In this document: positions 49,400-62,445 of the stretch, piece after piece
Layout: each line of letters opens with the position of its first letter
How positions within the stretch are numbered: the first letter of the stretch is position 1
From: Magallana angulata
Taxonomy: Eukaryota > Mollusca > Bivalvia > Ostreida > Ostreidae
Assembly (NCBI RefSeq): GCF_025612915.1
Contig: NC_069116.1
Coordinates: 41,509,090-41,573,089, forward strand
Direction of reading: 5' to 3'
Length of the DNA stretch: 64,000 nucleotides
The notes under the pieces: generated by a model
Told to the model about the DNA's origin: nothing
What the model saw: the letters and a program-made list of their open reading frames with translations, nothing else
Databases searched by the model: none
Program-made: the position numbers and the translations under genes

Positions 49400-50509
49400 A
49401 TGGATCCTTACCGTATGACCGACAATAATAATTCAGTGAGTAAATGCTATTTTAATTTTTTTTCCGGATTACTTGATTATGCGTGCTATAAATACATTTT
49501 CCATCGACAAATATATTTATTGTCCAGCTTGATTTATATACAATGTACTGCTGTGCCAGCATTGCTATGCATCGAGATTTGTACTAAAGGATGTTGTAAT
49601 TTTGCTAATGAAAACTATGCAAATCTACTGCAAGTAGCCTAATGCTATTTTTTTTTTTCATCAGTTAATATGAATATTTGAAAATGCTGATAATTTTCAA
49701 AACATCTGTTATAATTGCAGTTTCCATCCGTCATCACCTTAAATGTAGGTGGGAGGATCTTTGCCACTCGACTCTCAACACTGCTGAAGTATCCCGATTC
49801 TATGTTGGCTGTGATGTTTAGTGGACGACATGTCATTGACAAAGACAGTGATGGCAACTACTTCATTGATAGGGATGGTACTCATTTTAACCACATTTTA
49901 AATTTCTTGAGAAATGATCAGGACCTACCACCAGTTGCACTTGCTGAAGAAGTACTAAAGGAGGCAATGTTCTATGGAATTGCACCTTTAATTGATGCCA
50001 TGAAGAATTCGCCTCCACTGTTTGCCGAGTATGTCGTGAGGCAAAATATCCGAGATAAAATCGAGGATTATAGTGCTGTTAAACAGAAATTAATAGACCT
50101 CGCCAGAGAGCAGGTGGTAGAAAGTGGTGCCATAATTTCAGTGGTGAGAGTCGCCACCACCAAGAATCAACCAATCCCAGGAGATCTGCAGTTTTCTAAA
50201 CAAGTGTACAAGCAATTCTACAGAAAGTTTCGAACATACAAGTCTTTCGAATCATGCTTTGGCAAATACCATCTCCATATTCCCTGTGAAAATATCAAGG
50301 GGCTGCCCAATGTTGTTATGGACGTGCTTGCCAACTGTTTAACATGTGATCTGAATAAAGAGGGCTACCATTGCTCTTATTCTGTTGAGGGAATACACGA
50401 TGAGGAACATAAACTGAAGACCATCACATGGTCCGATGATGAATTTCATGTCTGCACTAGCTGCCACGTTTTTCGTTTCGATTGGCTGGATACATCACTT
50501 CAATTTTAA
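49400..50509 (+). CDS. BTB/POZ (T1) KCTD-family protein, KCTD7/14-like
   Basis: Two exons: 49400-49435 (MDPYRMTDNNNS) and 49721-50509, joined in phase 0 over a GTGAGT...TTGCAG intron, giving 274 residues. The BTB/T1 domain starts at about residue 16 (I-T-L-N-V-G-G) with R-L-S-T-L, M-L-A-V-M-F-S-G-R-H, Y-F-I-D-R-D-G-T-H-F and I-L-N-F-L-R, all strongly like KCTD7/KCTD14. The C-terminal half (Y-K-S-F-E-S-C-F-G..., I-T-W-S-D-D-E-F) also fits that branch. Family members oligomerise through the BTB domain and several act as CUL3 adaptors; partners here are unknown. The TTG at 49715 lies in the intron and is not the start. AATAAA at 50543-50548. Confidence 0.88.
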
Positions 50510-50549
50510 AGAATTTTTACGCAATGTTTAGTTGATGTGGTCAATAAAA

Positions 50550-52186
50550 GCATTTTATGATGTGCTTTATTTCCTATGTATCAGTTTTATTAGGATACAT
50601 GGATTCTGCTTTATTCTTTTGCACAATCGGTGAAAAACGGTTAATTTATTTGAAAAGAGTGATATTTTTCTTAAGTTTTAACCTAAATGGTAGTAATTTT
50701 TATATTGTTATTGTCATTTTAACAAGATCATGGACTTTAATGGTTTGATGTAACTATCAAGTTCAGTTCAGGATCATCAGTATCAGCTTGTTGCTCTAGC
50801 CCTAAGTGAAATATCCACTGGTTTCGTAGGAATAGTTTAGAGTGGACAAATGTTGTTGATTTCCATTTTAAAATCAGAATCACTGACAATGAAATTGACA
50901 GGCATACATCAAATGGCTGTTGAACTACTCAAAGTCCATGGTCTCATTAAAATGGCTCGATCTAAAATACTTCCTAATGTATGCATAGATAATACAATCA
51001 ACCATTTGTAATCTTGAAAGATTTTCATCTCATCATGGTTGTGTTGATTTGTATTATTTTGGCTATATTGATTATTAAATTACAATTACAATCATATGCA
51101 ATTTATTTTTAAGTAAACAAATTGTGTTTGTAAATAAGATTGATGGTCTGAACAAATGTAAATTATCATAATTTTTTAAATTTTTTTATTTATACTACAT
51201 CTTTTATGAAATTATAAGTTCACATTTAGTTTACCTATTTTTGTGAAGATATGCAACATACATATATACATGTACAAATTTTGCTTCACAAACTCTTATT
51301 TTATTAATAATATAGCATTTTTCAAGAAAACCCTGGGGAATATTTTAACATCATGGCATCTATAAAAAAAAATGTCAGCCTTTTTTTTCCTTCTAGTCAA
51401 GCTTTTATAATGGTTATGATATACATTACAAGCCCATGACATGTATCCTTTTTTTTTAATATGTACCTTACAGTAAAAGAATTTTTTAACACACCTCATC
51501 TATGCTTCCCATTTAAAATCATTACGCATGAATTTTGGATATATGCCTCATACTGCACTATATGATAAAAAATGCCACTTCTGAGGCCAGTTTGGACCTA
51601 AAACTATATATTTGATTGATCATAATTACATTTTATCATACTTTAAATATTATTATAATAATTGTACCTACACATTTGCCATACTTATAAGTCCTTGTAG
51701 TTACCTGCTTGATATTGTGAAAATGAGTCTATTATATTCCGTCTTCTTCTTTTCCCCCTAAATTTATTACGGTAATAAGTTTACATTATCATACTCCTAC
51801 ATAATTTATTGAATATTTTTATCATTAAAATGAAAATAAAACACTCATGTTGGGTACCTGTGTTACATGCTTTTTTCTGAAATGAATACACAAATCCACA
51901 ATATTTTTCTTGTTGGCTTATGTGTTTGTGTGAAATTAGTTTTTTAAAATTATCTATGGCTTTAGTTTATGTAAAATCTATTAAAATTTCATATGTACTA
52001 GTATACCTAGAATTTGCTTTTATTTGCTGTACATCTAATCTATTGCATAATGTACGAGCACATGCAGTCACTAGTGCAAAGTTAATAAAATATGATCTCA
52101 TATTTTGAATTGTAAAGATTAATAAAATAAAATTGTGCAATTACTTTGTTTAATATTTATTTTGCAATCACTGGATATATTAGGTG
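50550..52186. other. intergenic, nothing recognised
   Basis: AT-rich spacer between the ends of the convergent KCTD-like and NIF3L1 genes; it may include long 3' UTRs. Open frames are short and featureless. Confidence 0.4.
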
Positions 52187-55100
52187 TCACACTACATCTA
52201 AAGGGTCTTTATCCGACTTTGAAACTTGAATGTCGACTTGATTCTGGAAGATTTTAGTCAGTGATTCTTGCAGCACTTTGAGAAATCCCCTCTCTGTGTT
52301 GCTATGGTCACACAAAATGACAGACACGCCTGACTGGGCAGCATGTAGGACGTCGTGGTGACTCATTTCTCCGGTGACGTACAAAGAAACGTTCAGGTTC
52401 TTCAACAGCCCCCCACCGGATCCAGCACAGACTGCCACTGATGAGATGCTATCGCAGCCTATTCCTGATATTGTGGGAAAACAAAATAAACATTTTTTCA
52501 AAATAAATCCTGACATTATTACAAAAGAATCTTAAGTTTGTAAAACAGGCAGATGATCGATCAAGAAACTTTTCCAGAGGAAGCACTTTCCATTTGTATA
52601 TATTTCAGTTGATGTACATTTATGCATGCTATCATAAATATATATCATCAACCAAAGTAAAGAAGCTAGGGTCAGTGTTTATAAGAGGACTTGCATAAAA
52701 TGTATGGGGACACAGGAAATTGTTTTTTCACTTGTGGAGGCGAAAAGTGAAAAATCATTAAGGTCAGACAACATGTTCCTCAATTTTAAATAACAATTTC
52801 CAGGAATATGTTAATGGTTTACTACTACTCTGACAAGCTTTCTTGCAAAAAATTAGGATACCTTACCAGGCATTTCTGCAAAATACTAGAGAATGCAATT
52901 TCCCATATAATCTTCTTGAAAATACATTTGAATTGCTGATATAAAAATAAACGAATAATACAGCACAGTGAAATTCACTATATTGGGCTGGGCTTTGAAC
53001 TCACAACCTTTAGAACCTAACGCTCCTGGCAGAGAGCAGCCACAGCTCTAACCACTCGGCCATCTAGGCATATATCCATATACAAGTAAATTCTAATCAT
53101 TTTTAGCTCACCGAGACGAAGTCGGGGGGAGCTTATGCTATACCCTCGGCGTCGGCGTCGGCGTCGGCGTCCGGACCTGGTTAAAGTTTTTGTTGCAGGT
53201 CCTGTATCTAACTTATTACTTGTCCTATCTTCACCAAACTTGCATGAATGATGCATCTGGACCTACTAATGGACTTGAGAGACTTGGATGCTGAATCTGG
53301 GCCATGAATTTCAGATGCTGGAGGAGGTTAAGGTGTTTTGAGCAGGTTAAAGTTTTTGTTGCAGGTGCCCTTTGATAGCCATTTCTAAGTTACTACTGGT
53401 CCAAACTTCACCAAACTTGCATAGATGGTGTGTCTTATGATACTGATGCACCTGACAGGCTTGAATGCTGAATCTGAGCCATAGGTTTCGGATGCTGGAT
53501 GAGGTTAAGGTTTTTAGAGCTGGTTAAAGTTTTTGGAGCAGGTGCCCTCTGATGATTATATCTTACTTACTACTGGTCCTTACTTCACCAAACTTGCATG
53601 GATGGTGTGTCTTATGATACTTTTGCACCTGACAGGCTTGAATGCTGAATCTGAGCCGAAGGTTTCGGATGCTAGATGAAGTTAGGTTTTTCGAGCAGGT
53701 TAAAGTTTTTGTTGCAGGTGCCCTTTGATAGCCATTTCTAAGTTACTAGTGGTCCCAACTTCACCAAACTTGCATAGATGGTGCGTCTTATGATACTGAT
53801 GCACCTGACAGGCTTGAATGCTGAATCTGAGCCATAGGTTTCGGATGCTGGATGAGGTTAAGGTTTTAAGAGCTGGTTAAAGTTTTTAGAGCAGGTGCCC
53901 TCTGATGATCATATCTTAGTTATTACTGGTCCTAACTTTACCAAACTTACATGGATGGTGTGTCTTATGATACTGATGCACCTGACAGGCTTGAATGCTG
54001 AATCTGAGCCATAGGTTTCGGATGCTGGATGAGGTTTAGTTTTTTTGGAACAGGTCACATGTTTAATATATGTAGGTAATAGCACTATTTCAAACTTGCA
54101 TATATGATCTAACTATAATATAAATGAATGGCAGAGGTAGCTTCAGATGCAGAGCCTGATCTCCATTATCAAGGATGCTAAAAAATATCTTAGTTATTTC
54201 TGGTCCTAACTTCACCAAACTTGCAAGGATGGTGCGTCTTACGATACTGATGCACCTGACAGGCATGAATGCTGAATCTGAGCCATAGGTTTCGGATGCT
54301 GGATGAGGTTAAGGTTTTAAGAGCTGGTTAAAGTTTTTAGAGCAGGTGCCCTCTGATGATTATATCTTAGTTATTACTGGTCCTTACATCACCAAACTTG
54401 CAGGGATGATGCATCTCATGATACTGATGCATCTGACAGGCTTGAATGCTGAATCTGAGCCATAGGTTTCGGATGCTGGATGAGGTTTAGTTTTTTGGAA
54501 CAGGTTACATGTTTTATAGATAATAGCTTGCATAATTGATTTAACTATAATATAAATGAATTGCAGAGGTAGCTTCAGATGCAGAGCCTGATCTCCATTA
54601 TCAAGGATGCTAAAAATTCTCCTACCTCACTCAAACCTGCTTGATAGATGTGTTTGTTGTTAAATGATTTAACATGATTCCTATGATATAGTATTCTATG
54701 ATATGATACACTATTGTTTTATATGATACAATGTAATATCATACATTATATTGTAAAAAGTTATATGATATGATATGATATTGTATCAATTTTTTTGTAC
54801 ATTATTATATGATATTGTATTATGATATTGTTATGTATAGTATTGTATATTATTATACAATATTGTAGAATATGATATTGTATAATATATTATTTTATCG
54901 AATGATATTGTTTCATATTATATTGCAATATATGATATTGTATCATATGATACGATATTGTATATTATAATTATAGCATATCGTATGATACAATATTGTA
55001 TAATATGATATTGGTTTATATAATATATTGTTATATAATACATGAAATTGTATTATATGATATTATAAGATATCATATAATATGATATTGTATGATATGA

Positions 55101-58100
55101 TATTGTATCATATGATATGATATTGTATAAAATGATATTGTATTATATAATATCGTACTGTATCAGATGATATTGTATCATATGATATGAAACAATGTTT
55201 TATCAAATTATATTGTATCATATGATACAATATTGTGTATCAAATATGATACAATATCATACAATACAAAATTATACTATATTATACAATATGATATCAT
55301 ATGTTACAATATTGTGATGTATTATGTGATATGATATAGTATCAAATAATGCTATATTGTATTTATATAAGATATTATGATATTGTATTATGTGATTAAA
55401 TACAATAATGTATAACACGATACAATGTCATATTATATGTTACAAAATCATATTGCATCAATATTTATTACAGTATTATATTGTATTAAATGATATATAT
55501 TGTAAGTATCATTGGATGCAATATCATATTTTATATTATTGTATTGATAAACATTGTATCTTATAATAATGTATGAAATGAACATAGGATTATCTTACAA
55601 TTTTTTTACATATGATATACGATATTGTGTCAAAACAGTATCCATGAATATCCAAGATCATTAACTATGATTTTCATATCATATGATAAAGGTGGTTTTA
55701 AAGGTGATGCCTCATAAAGTTGATGCCTCGTCTCGGTGAGCTTTGTAATCTGTGATTACCTATGTTTTAAAATCATTATAAAAATTATAATTTTTATTGG
55801 AACTCTTTATTACGAGGAGATACAAAAAAGATGCTCCAGGAACGTGTCATCTGATCTAGCTTAAATGAAATTCACATGATTTTATTGATTCACTGTATTT
55901 GCAACAATAGTATTACAGTGAGTGGTTTCCCCATTGTCACCTTATGCACAGTCAGATTAAAACCATCCCCTTTATCATCAGACTGCCTTGACCAAGCCTT
56001 ATAATGACCTTGAACAAGCCTCACATTTACCTTGAATAAACCTTATATTTACCTTAATATGCAAGCCTTATGTTTACCTTTAGCAAGCCTTATATGTGCT
56101 AGTCCAAGATGCTTCTTTACCCTCTCCACAGCTTCACTGACAGAGATAGGTGATGTCAACTTCCCAATTCTGCCCATCCCATATCCAGATTTAGGTATCT
56201 ACAAACATACAGGTATACGATTTTACATGCATCATAAAAATGTAATATTTTCATTCATAGAATGATATTCATGGATTTTCAAAATTGCTTGTACAGAGTG
56301 ACTTGTGTTTTATAATTTAAGAAATTCAGAATTTTCATTATTTCATCAGAACCTGAAATTCATGAAAATTTTATATTTAAATATATATATTCATATGAAT
56401 TTTAAAATGAAATTGTCACATGTGCACCTTCAAAAATATGATAACAATTAGAAGCAGTAAAACCTCATTATTACACATTCAGTGGGACATAGAAATTTAA
56501 ACGATACCAGTATACAAGAATTCCAGATAGGTTAAAACATAAAGAAACACCATTTAGAACTTTTATCTTTCTTCCTAATTGGTATGGCATATCCATATTT
56601 TTGGAGATATATAAGTCATATTGATTTAAATTTAAAGTTTTTATTTCCTCATTACACTCGCATACAATATGTTGTTTCAGTGACTTGAAAGTTGAAAATC
56701 TCATCAGAAGGCAAACTTTAACCAAAATCATTTTTAATTTGATAGTTATATTAAAATGTCTCTATTATATGAGTGGCAATAAAATTGGATACACTGACTA
56801 TAGCTTTGCAAGAACGTAGCAAACAAATAATCTTAATAACACTTAGCCATACATGTACCTTTTACTACATGCAGTTCTTACTTTTTGTATATCAAATAAC
56901 GCTGTGCTTTGAATTTTGTCACAGAAGCACTGTGTGCTCTCCAATATGGCAGGTATAGTTCCACTGCCACACAGTACATTAATCTCGCAAAATTCCTTAT
57001 TTCTGGAAAGAAAGGAATATCTGTAAATATTCATGTAAATACCGATTCACACAATACATATCAAAAGAGTTTGAACTTGTGCAATGTCAAAAATAGAATT
57101 AGGTTGTTTTCATCATGCGTGTAAATTTGAATAGTTATCCTGAAGTTTGTCTATGAATTAAGTATTAATTCATAAAATGAGCTACTATAAAACAAGTTCT
57201 ATTCACAGTTAATTGATTTCATGATTTACCAAATGAATGATGAAATACATGTAGTTAGCTGCAGCTAATTTTGTGATCAAGATGAAGATTAATTATCTAG
57301 AGACCAATACTGTGGAATCATTAAAATTCGTGGGGGGCAATTTTCGTGGATTGCTTAAATTTTACAGGTTCGGGGGGACGTTATTTCGTGTATTTTCGTA
57401 TACATACAAAAGGATTATGACTGTATAGCCCTAGTTTATTAGTTTGTGGGGGTGTATATTCGTGGATGAGAGGTAGCCACGAATTCCACAAAAATTGAGC
57501 CACCACGAAATCTAATGATTCCACAGTATGCCAGAGATTTAGTTTTCACTATTAAGATGTAGATCAGAGATTAATATGACAGAGACATTACATGCTAGGT
57601 TTATATTATATTTATGATAACAAGGCTCTTGTGAACCTCGCGTAAATTATTCCCATGGGAATAAAAGTTGATTTATGGTATATGGGTAGATTAATATTAT
57701 AATATAAACAAATTCCGATAAAGAGTGAAAACAGGAAATAATCAACCCTTTTTTAATTTTAAGCTCTGTTATTTGGATGGGAAAAACATTTGAGTTCCAA
57801 TGATTTATGCAACTCACAGTTCATTTACAGTTGTGAAGGTGTTTTCTATCCCACTAACACATTTAAGTATCGATTCCCTGTCAGTGCTGGAAATAGTGAG
57901 TTGTAGCTTTTTGTTGTAGGGGCCTGCAGATGTCACTGACTGGGTAACTGGTTTAGAACTGCTTATATCTGTAATCAGAAACACCAACCACATTCCAAAA
58001 AAGATTCTTTTAAAGTTGTATGCCAAAAATATATATATGTCATCTCCACCATGCAGCCACAGGATTTTCATCCTCTGCTTGCCTATATATAATAAAGTGG

Positions 58101-60439
58101 GGAAAAAAACTTTGGGCTATATTGCAGAGACTAATCATATGGAAATGATTCCTCTGTCACATTGCAAAGATGAAAATGATACAACAAAATTTAATGCATA
58201 ATTTACCATAATTATTCTATTTCAATTAATTGTTGGATATGTATCATGTATAAAGAAAATCACATGACAATAATGCCTTTGTCAATAGTTTCATGCAATA
58301 ATAATTGAATGTTTCTCTAATTCTGAATCAATTTCCAAACATTTGACGGTACTAGTCATGAGATATCCTAAATAAAATACAATGTACTCATATCAACCAG
58401 GAAAACTCACCAAAAGCTTGTAGAAGCCAGTCATTTACTCCACCAGCCAGGGCATCATAGCTGGTATGTGGAGAATAAATAGCGATCCGGTTCTCTATAC
58501 AACCTGTTATGATCCTGTCCTTCCAGTTACTTTGTACAAGCTTCTTCATAGGGGCAAAGATAGGTGGATGGTAGGAAATAATAAGGTTTGCATTCCAGTC
58601 ACATGCCTCCCTATATACAGCCTCTGTCAGATCATTTGTCAACATCACCTTTTTTACCTTTAATGAGAAAAAAGTTAATTCTTTTATGCTCTTTACTTGG
58701 GAGAGGCAGCCTGAGTAAATAACTCTGCAATAAAAATTCTACTTTTCTTCAGAAAGAATATGTCAGAGTTTTTTTTTTCTTTAATAAGAACTAATTTTTT
58801 ATTTTTTGGGTGGGTGGGGAGATTACAAATTTTATAAGTACACTTACTCTTATTTTTTGTTAAGATGTCCAGAACTCAAGTATACCTTGTATACCCAGTC
58901 ATTATTCAAGATATATATATATTTCAGAACTGTTGCAAGTCTCTTAGTTAGTCAATAGCGTAAACAGTTCCTGATTAAACTTCCATATACTGTAAAACGA
59001 GAAAATATGATGCACTACAAATTTTAGCGCCTTTGGCGCAACTGCCTCTGAGCGCTAAAATTAATAGTGCGCCAACGATTTTCCATATGTATTAAATTTC
59101 TTCAAGTTGCGAAACAATAACGTCAGTCCATTTTAAGGCTATATATAGAAGTGTTCATTTAAATATCAGATGCTGTCTGTTCTGTTTGTTTAAACAATTA
59201 CACGGATAAACGGTATGGGTTATCGGGTGTAAGTGCCTAAACATGGATTAATTAACTCAGTTTTAATTGCTTTTTAATATCTCTCATTAGCACCTTGAAA
59301 ATTGGGCTTCTCCCCATGCCACTTCCATTTAGCGCCTCGAGGTGAAAATGTGATTAAGCGTGGCGATCGTTAACGCTGACAATACATGATTGATCATAAT
59401 TTCTTTGTTCTCTGAATAATGGATATAAAGATAACAAGACGATACCTATTTTTTGTGTTTTTTATAATAAAAAATTACTGTGAAAAAGATTCTCTCATGG
59501 TGATTGAAACTCATGGTAAATGTAGCATTCGATTTCACTTTTAGTTTCGGGACTCTTCTAGGGTTATCCAAGTCGACACGTTAAATTCAAAGTCCGATAG
59601 CTCAAATCTGTTTACCAACAAAAATTACACATCATCGCCAATAAATGAAGTTTTCATATCTATCTACTGACGATTTACACAAAAGTAAGTGTATTGTTCT
59701 CAACGACAGTTTACTGTGCATGCGAGATAGAAATCAAAGTCGTTGTGTTCACATGTTTGAGTGAACACAGAACTAAATTTTGGGCGTGATCGTTTATCAA
59801 ACAACAACATTTTTTGTATTCTTTTTTAAAGAACAGACGCATGTGCTAAAATATAATTGCGTTAATGTACTGGCACTTGTGTTTGCGCTAAAATACGTAT
59901 GCGCCAAATTTTCTCGTTTTACAGTATTTCATTAATTTGTTAGATAAATGCCAAGACAACCAGACATAGGATATACCTCATGTGGAGGGGTTGGTTCCAC
60001 CAGAAGACCAACATTATCCCAGGATTCAGCTAAACTAGGGTCTGCAAACTGTTGTAATTTCTTCACCACAGATTTCAAGTCCATATCGGAACACTCACTA
60101 GTACAAAAGGTTTTCTTCTGGTGAATAGAGGATAATATACCTGAAAGATATTAGATACGCATATTAAAGTTTGCACAGTATTCAATAGTTTACAAAATGT
60201 ATGTCAATACTCAAAAATATTCAAAAAAAGTAATTTGAAGACAGCTGTTATTTTAAAAATGGTCGCTAAGGACCATTAATCATTCTGAAGAGAAGTCTGT
60301 CAAAAATTTTAGTCTCCACAATTCTACATAAACTTTTAAAAGATACTGTTGTGTACTATGAATTACCTCTTAATCTTAAGTGGGATGCGATTCTTGGTTG
60401 CAAAATACTGTAGACAGAAGGAGTTATTCTTGAAAGCAT
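52187..60439 (-). CDS. NIF3L1: NIF3-like protein 1
   Basis: Seven exons on the minus strand: 60439-60367, 60140-59977, 58657-58411, 57968-57818, 57002-56882, 56198-56078 and 52464-52187; all junctions keep frame, giving 384 residues (human about 377). The N-terminus (about 40 residues, Arg/Ser-rich) looks like a mitochondrial signal. Family blocks: D-L-K-S-V-V, A-E-S-W-D-N-V-G-L-L-V-E (62-73), L-T-N-D-L-T-E, I-I-S-Y-H-P-P-I-F (105-113), I-Y-S-P-H-T-S-Y-D, G-M-G-R-I-G, and near the end T-G-E-M-S-H-H-D and D-H-S-N-T-E-R-G-F. The His/Asp/Glu residues of these blocks form the dimetal site in NIF3 proteins. Biochemical role in animals is poorly defined. The last intron (52465-56077) contains a large tandem-repeat element and a tRNA-derived sequence. 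Confidence 0.93.
52985..53070 (-). repeat. tRNA-derived SINE head or tRNA pseudogene
   Basis: Minus-strand sequence has an A-box-like TGGCCGAGTGGTTAGAG and a B-box-like GTGAGTTCAAAGCC with Ser/Leu-type spacing, but the ends do not form an acceptor stem and the B box deviates from GGTTCRANYCC. Better seen as a SINE head or tRNA pseudogene inside the last NIF3L1 intron. Confidence 0.6.
53105..55742 (+). mobile_element. second tandem-repeat-core element family (GGCGTC microsatellite)
   Basis: Ends are AGCTCACCGAGACGAAG and, inverted, AGCTCACCGAGACGAGG (16 of 17 match); the left end also folds on itself (AGCTCACC...GGGGGAGCT). After a (GGCGTC)n microsatellite (53148-53172) comes a core of roughly 175-bp tandem units (about 53240-54530), each with TTCACCAAACTTGCATGGAT and GCTGAATCTGAGCCATAGG. 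About 1 kb of imperfect GATATTGTATCATAT repeats (54660-55640) follows before the right end. No coding capacity. Same layout as the 5485-8328 family but different sequence. Confidence 0.72.
57307..57529. mobile_element. 223-bp inverted-repeat element (ATACTGTGGAATCATTA ends)
   Basis: The ends match in inverted orientation for about 25 bp. Interior is rich in TTCGTGG. It lies in a NIF3L1 intron; a partial relative ends at about 37703 (ATGATTCCACAGTAT) in PRODH copy A. Possibly a TA-target element. Confidence 0.65.
58987..59927. mobile_element. 941-bp inverted-repeat element (ATACTGTAAAACGAGAAAAT ends)
   Basis: Left ATACTGTAAAACGAGAAAAT matches the inverted right end exactly over 20 bp. Subterminal sequences contain GCGCTAAAAT on both sides. 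No transposase frame. In the second NIF3L1 intron. Confidence 0.68.
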
Positions 60440-60742
60440 GTGAAATTGTGAATTAAATCCATCAAAGTGAAAAAGAAAGTAGAAATTGCATGTGTTGGTT
60501 GGAATATCAATCCCGATTGCTAATTGTAAGCATGGCGTGAAATGCTGAATAAAGTTCAAGATAATTTTTATCAGTTTCATTTTTTAAAATTGACTTACCT
60601 TAATTTGTTATCATTAAATATCAATGATTATAGAACAAATGAGAGCAAGACAATACCATTTATAAGAATCGGGTTCGGACTACAAATCACATTTCATAAC
60701 TGTCAATTTTTTTTCAGCTGTAGCTGCTGTCAGATTTTAATC
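60440..60742. promoter_or_regulatory. shared NIF3L1/SIRT4 bidirectional promoter region
   Basis: Start codons of NIF3L1 (60439, leftward) and SIRT4 (60743, rightward) are only 303 bp apart. An acceptor (TTTTTTTTCAG, ending 60717) implies that SIRT4 has an upstream non-coding exon within or beyond this interval, so the transcripts may overlap. No TATA box is obvious. Sharing of control is inferred from spacing. Confidence 0.6.
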
Positions 60743-61986
60743 ATGGTAAATGTCCATGTTACGGGCAGAAATATTATATTTTCGGTGATCAGAAGATGTT
60801 CAACTTCCACTCATAAATTTGTTCCTACGGCCAGAGGTGTATCGCGTGCTCAAATCGAAGGATTCTGCGAGTTTGTGGACAGAGGGCGAAATATTTTAGT
60901 TCTTACAGGTGCAGGTATTTCAACAGAAAGTGGAATCCCAGACTATAGATCTCAGGGAGTAGGACTCTATGCCACGAGCAAAAGCAGGCCTGTCATTTAC
61001 CAGGACTTTGTGAAAAGTGACAGAATCAGACAGAGATATTGGGCAAGAAATTTCATTGGATGGCCAAGGTTTTCCTCTGTTCAACCAAATATTTCTCACT
61101 CTTTTCTCAAGAAACTTGAAGATTTTGGCAAAGTTTGTTGGTTAGTGACTCAGAATGTTGATGCATTACATTTTAAAGCTGGAAGCTCAAAGGTGACGGA
61201 GCTTCACGGGAGTACACATAGAGTTGCCTGTTTGAGGTGTGATTATAAAACAACCAGACATGATCTACAAATTGTGATAGAAAATCTCAATCCATCATGG
61301 AGGGCCTTTTCAAATGTGTTAGCTCCTGATGGGGACATTCAGTTATCTCAGGAAGAAATAGAGGGATTTCAGGTGAGCAATCCCTAAATTAAGTTGACAT
61401 TTAAAATTTAGCTAGATTTCAGTAATTTATTTTTATACATGTACTTGATTATTAATAATCATCCCACTTATGTAGACAAGGGTTTTCAGTTCTCTCACCA
61501 TAAACTGTTAATGTGTAGCTGAGAACCAAAAACCCTTGGCTTACCAAGACAAACCATGCATGACTAGCAACTTTTCTATATATTGCTACATGTATATTTA
61601 AAGGAAATCACACTATGACCACTATTTGGTAACCATTAGCTGCAGTAATGTAGGCCCTTTGTGATTTTTTTATCTGATTTTTTTCCTTCAAAAAAATAGG
61701 GGGGGGGGGGTGTTACATAATTGCAGCTAGGTACAAATAAGAAGTTGTAATATATTCACCACATACATAACAATTTATATGATCATTGTAGGTTCAATAT
61801 GTACATAACCAAATGATGATTTTTTTCTTTCTCCCTCGCCAGACTCCACATTGTCCAAAATGCTCAGGGCCCCTGAAACCAGAGATTATCTTTTTTGGAG
61901 ATAATGTTCCAAAGTCTACAGTTGAATTTGTTTTCCAAAAAGTGCAAGAATGCGACCAAGTGTTAGTTGTTGGCTCCTCATTAGAG
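60743..61986 (+). CDS. SIRT4: sirtuin 4 (N-terminal 258 codons; 3' exon(s) beyond window)
   Basis: Two exons, 60743-61372 (630 nt) and 61843-61986 (144 nt), join in phase 0; the second ends at a GTAAGT donor. SIRT4 is a mitochondrial NAD-dependent deacylase/ADP-ribosyltransferase. Seen here: Arg/Ser-rich N-terminus (likely mitochondrial signal), L-T-G-A-G-I-S (54-60), I-P-D-Y-R-S, T-Q-N-V-D (136-140), catalytic H155 in T-E-L-H-G-S, zinc Cys 163, 166, 214 and 217, K-P-E-I-I-F-F-G-D and V-V-G-S-S-L-E. About 55 C-terminal residues are missing, as expected if the last exon lies past 64000. The frame extends upstream of this ATG, but an acceptor at 60717 supports the chosen start. Confidence 0.9.
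61477..61538. repeat. imperfect 18-bp-stem hairpin in SIRT4 intron
   Basis: CAAGGGTTTTCAGTTCTC (61477-61494) pairs with 61521-61538 apart from two positions, around a 26-nt loop. Confidence 0.6.
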
Positions 61987-62280
61987 GTAAGTGTTCAAAA
62001 CATACATGTATGATAGGAAATTTGATATTAGTCTTAAGAGGACTTACACACGATTTGAGCCCAAATTTTCAAAATTTATTTATCTATTTTTAACATCTAG
62101 AATGGCCATATCCGCCAATATGAATGTTCTCAATGTTTCACCAAAATTTGAAAGTCAAATATTGAGATACAAGTGAGCTACAAAGGTTAACATTCTTTGT
62201 TTTATAAACAAAGCTCGAGTCCTGTTATTGTTTGCATATGTGCTGTATTGGTATATGTTTCAATCTAATGTTGCTTTTTG

Positions 62281-62282
<2 letters not shown>

Positions 62283-62313
<31 letters not shown>

Positions 62314-62413
62314 ATTCTGATCACATTTTGTCTGTCGTCTGTCTGTCCGTCTGTCCGTCTGTCCGTCCGTCCGTCCGTAAACTTTTCACATTTTCAACAT
62401 CTTCTCAAGAACT

Positions 62414-62445
<32 letters not shown>

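Noticed and set aside
49715-49720. Start of the KCTD-like protein at TTG 49715
   Set aside because: This is the polypyrimidine/AG acceptor; the ATG exon at 49400-49435 joins in frame.
52985-53070. Functional tRNA-Ser/Leu gene
   Set aside because: No acceptor-stem pairing and a degenerate B box; treated as a SINE head or pseudogene.
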